This document shows, in pieces, positions 1 through 5,139 of a stretch of 5,487 nt of DNA; the first letter of the stretch is position 1; each line of letters opens with the position of its first letter. The position numbers and the translations under genes were made by a program. The notes beneath the pieces were generated by a model. That model had not been told where the DNA came from. It saw nothing but the letters and a program-made list of their open reading frames with translations, and did not search any database. Origin of the DNA: Candidatus Dormiibacterota bacterium (GTDB lineage Bacteria > Chloroflexota > Dormibacteria > Aeolococcales > Aeolococcaceae); contig DAIDIX010000062.1 of the NCBI GenBank assembly GCA_027451645.1, positions 3,125 through 8,611 of the forward strand, given 5' to 3'.

Positions 1-726
1 ATGACCATTGGGGGAGATGGAACGTTCCTGGTCGGTGCACGGTGGGCTGCACGACTTGGAGTCCCCGTTTTCGGCATCAACACTGGACGGCTCGGATTCC
101 TTGCAGAACTCGATCCGCATGACCTCCAGCATGCACTTGAGGCCATGCGGAATGGAGCATATGAGGAAGTGCATCGGCCCCTCATCATTACCTCGCTTCG
201 CACTGCAGATGATGAAGCCGTATGGATGCATACCTCCCTCAATGATGTAGTCCTTCGAACTCAGGAGATTGCAGTTGCCCACTATGACCTCAGTGTGAAC
301 GGAGAACCTGCTGCAGAAATCGATGGTGATGGCCTCATCATTGCAACGCCCACAGGGTCCACTGCGTATGCCATGAGTGCTGGAGGCCCCATCATTGTTC
401 CGGACCTTCCATGCATCCTCCTTGTTCCCCTGGCTCCCCATGCCCTCATGCCTCGCTCCCTTGTCATTGGACCCGATGCAGTAGTCACAGTGACTGTCCA
501 TGGCGGCTCTGTTCTCGCAGCAGTTGATGCCACTCACACCTGGCATGTCGAGGATGGTTCAACACTCGAAGCCCGACTCGATGGAACCGTGACAACACTC
601 CATTTTGCATCAAGCCCATCCTTCATGACCCGTTTGCACGATACGATGCTCTTCGGTGCACCACTCCGCATTCGTGATGTGTCTCGCCATCACCGTTCCA
701 CTCACCGCGCAACGGAGCAGGCATAA
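1..726 (+). CDS. nadK: NAD kinase (5'-partial or N-terminally short in this window)
   Basis: NAD kinase phosphorylates NAD+ to NADP+ with ATP (or polyphosphate) in the cytoplasm. The visible 241 residues carry the family hallmarks in order: GGDGT at residues 4-8, the GINTGRLGFL segment at 25-34, a Leu-Asn-Asp element at 80-82 (usually Asn-Glu, here Asn-Asp), IDGDG at 107-111, TPTGSTAY at 116-123 followed by SAGGPI, and PHAL at 146-149. A C-terminal SFMTRLHDTMLFG segment matches the usual end of the family before a short tail of about 20 residues. In typical NAD kinases GGDGT lies about 60-70 residues from the start, so the ATG at base 1 is probably an internal methionine and the true start lies upstream. 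The TAA stop is at 724-726, 10 bases before recN, which suggests co-transcription. Function is secure; the start is not. Confidence 0.95.
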   Translation: MTIGGDGTFLVGARWAARLGVPVFGINTGRLGFLAELDPHDLQHALEAMRNGAYEEVHRPLIITSLRTADDEAVWMHTSLNDVVLRTQEIAVAHYDLSVNGEPAAEIDGDGLIIATPTGSTAYAMSAGGPIIVPDLPCILLVPLAPHALMPRSLVIGPDAVVTVTVHGGSVLAAVDATHTWHVEDGSTLEARLDGTVTTLHFASSPSFMTRLHDTMLFGAPLRIRDVSRHHRSTHRATEQA

Positions 727-730
727 GGGG
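725..730 (+). promoter_or_regulatory. Shine-Dalgarno of recN
   Basis: AAGGGG sits 6 bases before the ATG at 737 and overlaps the last two bases of the nadK stop codon. This fixes the recN start at 737 rather than the in-frame GTG at 656, which lies inside nadK, and points to coupled translation of the two genes. Confidence 0.7.
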
Positions 731-736
731 TACCAC

Positions 737-2449
737 ATGGCACTCATGGAAGTCCGCATCCAGAATCTCGCAGTCATTGAGAGTGCCACATGGCACGTGT
801 CCTCGGGCTTTACTGTCATCTCTGGAGAGACAGGTGCAGGGAAATCGCTCTCGATTGAAGGACTCCGGCTTGCACTTGGTGAACGTCCCAGGCAGGACGT
901 CATCCGGCCCGGGAATGACAGGGCTGTCCTCGCTGCAGTCTTCACCGAGCTTCCAGATGGTGTTGAAGAGCTTCTTCGGGATCACGGTGTACCTCTTGAA
1001 GATGATCTCCTTGAGGTAACCCGAGAGCTCAGGACAGATGGACGGTCCACCTTCCGCTGCAATGGCGCCACAGTCACCCGCGCATTTGTCAGGGAGATTG
1101 CAGATCTTCTTGTTGACATCACTGCCCAGGGTGCATCAATGCGGCTCCATGATCCCACCTGGCAGCTGTCCGTTGTCGATGCAGCTGGGGGAGAGGATGT
1201 CGATGAAGCTCTTGGAAGCTACCGGGAGGTGTTTGGAGCGTATTTGCGCATGAAGGAAGAGTACCGTGCTCTCACGTCCATGTCGGCAAACTCTGAGTCC
1301 GAGAAGGAAGAGGCTGCTTCCCATGTCGCATATCTTGCACCACTCAATCTTGAGCCGGGAGAGGAAGAAGCACTCCTCACGGAGCGGGAGAGGATTGCGC
1401 ATGCAGCAGTGCGCCGCCGTGCACTCGAAACGCTTCATGGAGCTCTCACGGGAGCTCAGGAGATGCCAGGAGCACTCGAGACCATTCTTGCAGCACAGCA
1501 GGAGCTCGAGCAGGTGGAAAATCTTGATTCCGCCATAGCTGATCTTGCTCGAAGGATTGATGGTGCAGTAATGGAACTCGAGGACTGCGCATCCGAAGCA
1601 GTCCGGTATGCAGACACCATTGAAGCTGACCCAGGCCGTCTCGAATGGATCGAGGAACGCCTCCATACGCTCCAGCGTGTGGCTGCACGGTATGGAAGCA
1701 TCAGTTCCGCATGTGACACTCTCAGGAGATGCCAGGCTCTTGTCGATGACGCTCCAGTCACGGAGCAGGAGCTCGAGCAAGCCCGAACGAGGCTCCATGA
1801 ACACAGCGAGATGCTGTCCCGTGCTGCACTCCATCTCCACGCCATACGCGCATCACATGCGAAAGCACTCCAGCAGACACTCGAACATGAGCTGCAGAAC
1901 CTCGACCTTCCCCATGCATCTGTCATCATCGATGTCACCTGCAGACTTTCCCCGGATGCAACAGCTGATGAGGGCCTTCCATGCGATGGCTTGGGAGCTG
2001 ACGATGTCATCATGAGGCTGTCGACGAATCCCACCATGCCACCTGTTCCCCTTGGTGAAGGTCCATCAGGCGGCGAACTCTCCCGGTTCGCTCTCGCAGT
2101 CCGTTCCTGTGTTGCACATGTGTCGGATGCAGGGTGCATCGTACTCGATGAGGTCGATACGGGAATAGGGGGAGACACTGCACTCCGTGTCGGTGCTGCC
2201 CTTCGTGCCATCTCCCGTGAGCGACAGGTCATTGCAGTGACCCACCGGGCGGAGATAGCCTCGTTTGCCACGCACCATGTACGCGTCCAGAAAGTTCAGG
2301 GAACGGACCATGTGCACTCCATCATTGGACATGTTCGGGAAGAGGAGCGTGTAGAAGAGGTGGCACGCATGCTGTCGGGAACTGTGACGGCTGCAGCGAG
2401 AAAGAGGGCAGAGGAGCTCCTTGCTGATGGGGCACGTTCCCACTCCTGA
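737..2449 (+). CDS. recN: DNA repair protein RecN
   Basis: RecN is an SMC-like ATPase that acts early at DNA double-strand breaks, helping hold broken ends together for recombination. The product is 570 residues, close to the usual 550-570. The N-terminus (VRIQNLAVIES) and the Walker A loop GETGAGKS at 30-37 are typical of RecN. The middle, about 150-400, is rich in Glu, Leu, Gln and Arg and is the expected coiled coil. The C-terminal ATPase half has the STNP element (STNPT rather than the common STNPG), the ABC signature SGGELS at 444-449, Walker B with VLDEVD at 469-474 followed by TGIGG, and the switch histidine in VTH at 501-503. The ATG at 737 has a good ribosome binding site and gives the canonical N-terminus. 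The stop is TGA. The gene follows nadK by 10 bases and probably shares its transcript. No LexA-type operator was recognised. Confidence 0.97.
   Translation: MALMEVRIQNLAVIESATWHVSSGFTVISGETGAGKSLSIEGLRLALGERPRQDVIRPGNDRAVLAAVFTELPDGVEELLRDHGVPLEDDLLEVTRELRTDGRSTFRCNGATVTRAFVREIADLLVDITAQGASMRLHDPTWQLSVVDAAGGEDVDEALGSYREVFGAYLRMKEEYRALTSMSANSESEKEEAASHVAYLAPLNLEPGEEEALLTERERIAHAAVRRRALETLHGALTGAQEMPGALETILAAQQELEQVENLDSAIADLARRIDGAVMELEDCASEAVRYADTIEADPGRLEWIEERLHTLQRVAARYGSISSACDTLRRCQALVDDAPVTEQELEQARTRLHEHSEMLSRAALHLHAIRASHAKALQQTLEHELQNLDLPHASVIIDVTCRLSPDATADEGLPCDGLGADDVIMRLSTNPTMPPVPLGEGPSGGELSRFALAVRSCVAHVSDAGCIVLDEVDTGIGGDTALRVGAALRAISRERQVIAVTHRAEIASFATHHVRVQKVQGTDHVHSIIGHVREEERVEEVARMLSGTVTAAARKRAEELLADGARSHS
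1455..1470 (+). repeat. 16-base exact direct repeat inside recN, copy 1
   Basis: CTCAGGAGATGCCAGG occurs here and again at 1721-1736. The two copies are read in different frames, giving AQEMPG here, so protein conservation does not explain the match. A 15-base match follows each copy at nearly the same distance (1498-1512 and 1765-1779). Confidence 0.6.
1721..1736 (+). repeat. 16-base exact direct repeat inside recN, copy 2
   Basis: This is the second copy of CTCAGGAGATGCCAGG, 266 bases after the first and read in another frame (LRRCQ). The sequence between this copy and the following 15-base match is not clearly similar to that of copy 1, so any duplication would be short or decayed. Confidence 0.6.
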
Positions 2450-2526
2450 TTCCCAGATCTCCACCGTCGACAGCAGCTAGTCCAGCATGTGAAGTTGCTA
2501 CACTCGGAAGGCATACGGGGAGTTCT

Positions 2527-2537
2527 GGGGGAGAGGG
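2527..2537 (+). promoter_or_regulatory. Shine-Dalgarno of the 445-residue gene
   Basis: GGGGGAGAGGG offers GGAG 9 bases and GAGG 6 bases before the ATG at 2543. The alternative in-frame GTG at 2489 has no purine-rich stretch at a suitable distance, so this site decides the start. Confidence 0.7.
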
Positions 2538-2542
2538 CAACG

Positions 2543-3880
2543 ATGTCTGACAGCATGACACTGCATACATCCGCATCGACAGATGGTGCCACAAAGCCTG
2601 CTTCTGGACAGGTATATGCGTCCATCACCTTTCCAGGACGCTGGCTTCTCCACCTTGGAAGCTACATGGATCCTGTCTTCACAACGAACGATGGCAAGCG
2701 GACCATACTCGAACGGGATGGCAGGGAATCCTGGTGGCCAACACTGGTTCTCACGCTCCTCGGCAGGGAACAGGATGGGGGGCATGCCTGGGAACGGTTC
2801 TCCGTAGCACTTGCTCCACTGGAGGCACTCTCCGTTCTTCCAGAAGATGTGCATGACGACTTTCTTGATGCCTGTGAACGACTTGCGAAGACAAGCTGTG
2901 CAGAGATCGGTCAGCTGCCTGTTGCCACAGCGCATGGACATGCAGAGCGCCGTGCATCCTTCCTGGCGTCCGTTGCAGCAGCGCAAGCTGCAAGGAAGAC
3001 GGGAGCAGTCCCCCCACAGCGTTCTCCTGAATCATTCATTCCTGCACCTGAATCAGTAAAGCCTGACCGTGAGGGGAAAGGAAGCTGTCCAGTGCCAAAG
3101 CCCTTCCTTCGCGAACTCCCTGGAGAGGAGGGAGTGACCCTCGGCTGCGGACTGACAGGACACATTCCCTGGATGGCACGCGATGGAGGTGGCTGGATAT
3201 CCGAGTCAGGCACATACACCCGTCCTGGGATCTTCGCGCTCGGAAGGGAGTTTCAGCCAGCAACTCCTCAGGAGAAGGGCATGCGCATCTCGCTCCTCGC
3301 AGCAGTTGCAGCATACCCTTCTGCATCCAGGAAGATCATGTTCTCGGCAGTTCAGGCACTCCGTGCAGCAGAGAAGTCGCTTGCAGAGCATCCTCTCCTT
3401 GAGCGCAGGGGACAGAAGGAGGAGATTGCATTCGCTCGTGCAGAGATCCGTGAGGTGCGAGCCTGTGAGCGGGGTGCAGCTGCCAAGGGAACAGATGTCC
3501 TGCCAGCACCTGGTGACGTGTACATGACAACATCAGCAGGAACGGCTCTTGGCTACTTCACGACTCTCTCTCCCAATGATCCCATCCCGGTATGGGTCCC
3601 AACGTGGGGGAAGATTGTCTCTATCGAGGGCAAGGGGACTGCGATTGTACCCAGCAGCATACGAGCTGCACTTGCACCACTTACTGCAGCTGAACGGGAA
3701 AAGGCACTCGCATCAATGACGCAGGTACTTGCAATGTCCCGTGCTGCACTTGCACGTCGAACCCTCCATCTTCCGGATGATCCAGGCACTGAGCTGCTCT
3801 CCAGTCTCATCCGTACTGCAGCACGGGAACTCCGGAGTGCAAAGCAGGCAGAACGACGCAGTGCTGATCTCGGCTACTAG
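2543..3880 (+). CDS. Conserved-looking protein of unknown function, 445 residues
   Basis: I do not recognise this family. The product is 445 residues with no signal peptide or membrane segment. Three parts can be seen. Residues 22-130 look like a compact domain rich in Trp and Leu (PGRWLLHLGSYMDP at 31-44, SWWPTLVLTLLG at 63-74, then an acidic helix VLPEDVHDDFLDACERLA). Residues about 150-195 are rich in Pro, Ser, Lys and Glu and look like a flexible linker. Residues 195-440 begin with a Gly- and Trp-rich stretch (GCGLTGHIPWMARDGGGW, 201-218), continue through long Ala/Glu/Arg helices at about 250-315, then a possible beta segment around PVWVPTWGKIVSIEGKGTAIVPSS at 349-372, and end in basic helices. 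Codon use matches recN and scpA. It starts 93 bases after recN and ends in TAG. Its position between recN and scpA hints at a chromosome-related role, but that is only inference. Confidence 0.8.
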   Translation: MSDSMTLHTSASTDGATKPASGQVYASITFPGRWLLHLGSYMDPVFTTNDGKRTILERDGRESWWPTLVLTLLGREQDGGHAWERFSVALAPLEALSVLPEDVHDDFLDACERLAKTSCAEIGQLPVATAHGHAERRASFLASVAAAQAARKTGAVPPQRSPESFIPAPESVKPDREGKGSCPVPKPFLRELPGEEGVTLGCGLTGHIPWMARDGGGWISESGTYTRPGIFALGREFQPATPQEKGMRISLLAAVAAYPSASRKIMFSAVQALRAAEKSLAEHPLLERRGQKEEIAFARAEIREVRACERGAAAKGTDVLPAPGDVYMTTSAGTALGYFTTLSPNDPIPVWVPTWGKIVSIEGKGTAIVPSSIRAALAPLTAAEREKALASMTQVLAMSRAALARRTLHLPDDPGTELLSSLIRTAARELRSAKQAERRSADLGY

Positions 3881-3926
3881 ACCATCCGGATTCGTCCAGT
3901 GTCGTCCACAGTGCACAAACCTGCGG

Positions 3927-3932
3927 TATACT
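3927..3932 (+). promoter_or_regulatory. Candidate -10 box for a nearly leaderless transcript
   Basis: TATACT matches the sigma-70 consensus TATAAT at five of six positions. TCCACA at 3905-3910 is a weak -35 (four of six matches to TTGACA) with a 16-base spacer. The box lies 10 bases before the ATG at 3943, so transcription would start about 3-5 bases ahead of it. No Shine-Dalgarno is present there, which fits leaderless translation. It has not been tested against other explanations. Confidence 0.4.
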
Positions 3933-3942
3933 CCTACCCGCA

Positions 3943-4170
3943 ATGGTGACACATTTTCTTTCCGTTCTTGCACCGCTCATTGCGACATCCCGGAATGGCC
4001 ATGTCCAGGGGACAGGCTTCACGGGCTCGCTTAGCCACCTTCCCTATGCCATTACCCTTGCATGCATTGCAGGTGAGGCCGTTCTCGGAGTGGCAATCCT
4101 TGCTGTCGGGCTCTTCCGTTTCCGTCACGAGCATCAGCATGTGAGCGAACCAGGAACACTCGCACACTAG
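3943..4170 (+). CDS. Small hydrophobic protein, probable membrane protein, 75 residues
   Basis: No family is recognised. Residues 5-14 (FLSVLAPLIA) form a short hydrophobic stretch that could be a signal-like or first membrane segment. Residues 33-58 (LPYAITLACIAGEAVLGVAI and on to GLF) form a strong membrane helix with one buried glutamate at 45. The tail after it is basic and His-rich (RFRHEHQH), as expected for a cytoplasmic end under the positive-inside rule. Codon choice (CTT, CTC, GCA, GGC) resembles the neighbours, which supports a real gene. No ribosome binding site precedes the ATG, but a good -10 box lies 10 bases upstream. It sits 62 bases after the 445-residue gene and just before the metallopeptidase gene; a partnership with that peptidase is possible but unsupported. 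It could still be a chance open frame. Confidence 0.55.
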   Translation: MVTHFLSVLAPLIATSRNGHVQGTGFTGSLSHLPYAITLACIAGEAVLGVAILAVGLFRFRHEHQHVSEPGTLAH

Positions 4171-4197
4171 CACGCATCCATCTCGTCCATGGCAGAG

Positions 4198-4215
4198 TGT
4201 CACGGCACAGTGACA
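4198..4215 (+). promoter_or_regulatory. 18-base inverted repeat, possible operator
   Basis: TGTCAC and GTGACA form perfect 6-base arms around the 6-base centre GGCACA. The repeat lies in the 115-base gap before the metallopeptidase gene, 28 bases after the preceding stop. The size and symmetry suit a dimeric helix-turn-helix repressor. There is no T-run after it, so it is not a normal intrinsic terminator. A chance palindrome is possible. Confidence 0.3.
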
Positions 4216-4265
4216 GTATGTCCACGTGCTGCATGTACCGCTCGATACCTCCGTACGCTCAGTGT

Positions 4266-4270
4266 GGAGG
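4266..4270 (+). promoter_or_regulatory. GGAGG, possible Shine-Dalgarno of the metallopeptidase gene
   Basis: A perfect GGAGG core lies 15 bases before the ATG at 4286. That spacing is longer than the usual 5-10 bases, so the site supports that start only weakly. The alternative GTG codons at 4226 and 4262 both lie upstream of it and have no site of their own. Confidence 0.4.
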
Positions 4271-4285
4271 CATCGACAGATCATT

Positions 4286-5062
4286 ATGGGTGCAGCTGCG
4301 CTTCGCCACTCTCAGCCGTGGGAATCCGTCGGCAGGACTGTTACTGGACACCTGCTCTACGGCAACACTGTCTCGTGCCATCCTGGGAAACTCACCATCC
4401 ATTCCGGAGACACGGGCATGCGCATTGAGATTGCAGCACCACGAAGTGTCCAGTGGGGTGCAGTCGACATCGTGGCAAGGGCTGTGAGCCTCTTCTTTTC
4501 TGCATGCGATCCTGCACTGTGGAGCAAAGCTCCCTGCAGTGGCGTCAGGATCGACATCGCTCCAGGAGAGCATCCTGTAACGGACCTTCCGTACTGGAGT
4601 ACCCACCTTGCTGGCCGCCATACGTCGGCAGGAAGGCTCTTTGCAAAGATGAGCGCAGTATCCTCGCCATACCCAGACTCACGTGGATTTGCACGCTGTG
4701 TTCTCCGTGAGCATCTCCTCCTGACGCCCCAGCACCGGGACCCGTCGTGGCCTGTACTTCATGAGCTCGGTCACATCCTCTTCTTTTACTGCATTCCCCG
4801 CGAGGACTGGCGACCAGGAGGGCTCCTCGACCGTCTCTACTGGAAACGGCTCATCCATGAGGAGGCATATCCCTCGAGGTACGCTGCACAGAATCCGCAG
4901 GAATACCAGGCTGAGGCAGTTGCAATCTATCTCCTTGCACGCTCAGGCTCACGGTGGATCATGGAGCATGATGAACCACTTGCTGCGTATCTTGCGAAGC
5001 TCTTCCCTGAGCGGCGCATTGCCCATGCGCATGCTGCCCTTACAGGGAGGCTCGTTGCATAG
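4286..5062 (+). CDS. Putative zinc metallopeptidase, gluzincin with ATLF/M34-like active site
   Basis: The 258-residue product (ATG at 4286) contains HELGH at 159-163, the zinc-binding HExxH motif with catalytic Glu160. Downstream, a block running from Tyr199 through Asn203, Glu206 and the AEA at 209-211 supplies a likely third zinc ligand, Glu206, 43 residues after His163. From memory of anthrax lethal factor (His686, Glu687, His690, Tyr728, Glu735), the tyrosine lies exactly 7 residues before the ligand glutamate, and here Tyr199 lies 7 before Glu206. The EYQAEA stretch also parallels EFFAEA there. This supports an ATLF-like peptidase fold, a family that includes non-toxin proteins. Only the catalytic half is recognisable; residues 1-150 match nothing I know. 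There is no clear signal peptide, so the protein is probably cytoplasmic unless the start is wrong; a GTG start at 4226 would add 20 residues. There are five cysteines. Stop is TAG. Substrate unknown. Confidence 0.8.
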   Translation: MGAAALRHSQPWESVGRTVTGHLLYGNTVSCHPGKLTIHSGDTGMRIEIAAPRSVQWGAVDIVARAVSLFFSACDPALWSKAPCSGVRIDIAPGEHPVTDLPYWSTHLAGRHTSAGRLFAKMSAVSSPYPDSRGFARCVLREHLLLTPQHRDPSWPVLHELGHILFFYCIPREDWRPGGLLDRLYWKRLIHEEAYPSRYAAQNPQEYQAEAVAIYLLARSGSRWIMEHDEPLAAYLAKLFPERRIAHAHAALTGRLVA

Positions 5063-5111
5063 CCAGCCCCATTCTCCCTCGCGAAATGCACGCTGATATG
5101 GTGTAATTGCT

Positions 5112-5138
5112 ATGAGGAAACTGGCAGCAGGTAGGTGA
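5112..5138 (+). other. Eight-codon open frame directly ahead of scpA
   Basis: ATG at 5112 reads MRKLAAGR and ends in TGA at 5136-5138, one base before the scpA GTG at 5140. It has no clear ribosome binding site. It could be a leader peptide coupled to scpA translation, but frames this short are common by chance. Confidence 0.15.
5129..5138 (+). promoter_or_regulatory. Shine-Dalgarno-like site of scpA
   Basis: AGGTAGGTGA resembles the full anti-Shine-Dalgarno complement AGGAGGTGA with a T in place of the A and an extra G. It lies immediately before the GTG at 5140. The only start codons between the in-frame TGA at 5113-5115 and the conserved ScpA residues are the GTGs at 5140 and 5158, and this site favours 5140. 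Confidence 0.45.
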
Positions 5139-5139
5139 C

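Noticed and set aside
656..736. Upstream GTG start for recN, adding 27 residues
   Set aside because: It lies inside nadK, has no ribosome binding site, and the added residues do not resemble the RecN N-terminus, which starts properly at 737.
1456..2271. Long minus-strand open frames over recN and other genes
   Set aside because: They are antisense shadows of well-identified + strand genes, with Ser/Arg/Cys-rich translations typical of the reverse frame.
2447..2449. Alternative genetic code with TGA as glycine or another amino acid, fusing recN to the next gene
   Set aside because: No in-frame TGA occurs inside any recognised gene here, recN ends at the expected length, and the next gene has its own ribosome binding site.
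2489..2542. Upstream GTG start for the 445-residue gene, adding 18 residues
   Set aside because: It has no ribosome binding site; the strong GGGGGAGAGGG site serves the ATG at 2543.
2450..2542. Promoter between recN and the 445-residue gene
   Set aside because: TACACT at 2499-2504 could be a -10, but the only good -35 (TCGACA, 2467-2472) is 26 bases away, too far for a normal promoter.
3729..4034. Open frame spanning the end of the 445-residue gene and the start of the 75-residue gene
   Set aside because: It runs out of frame through the end of a well-supported gene, has a low-complexity translation without domain character, and has no ribosome binding site.
4198..4222. Intrinsic terminator after the 75-residue gene
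   Set aside because: The hairpin has only 6 base pairs with a 6-base loop and no following T-run.
4189..4487. Two short open frames overlapping the start of the metallopeptidase gene
   Set aside because: Both are out of frame with the HExxH protein and have no recognisable content or start signals.
4286..5062. MtfA-type (Mlc titration factor) peptidase identity
   Set aside because: MtfA also has HExxH with a downstream Glu, but the Tyr-x6-Glu-x3-Glu spacing and the AEA step fit ATLF-like proteins better; not excluded without a search.
5063..5139. Promoter ahead of scpA
   Set aside because: TGTAAT at 5102-5107 and TGCTATGAG near 5108-5116 are -10-like, but no matching -35 was found at a suitable distance.
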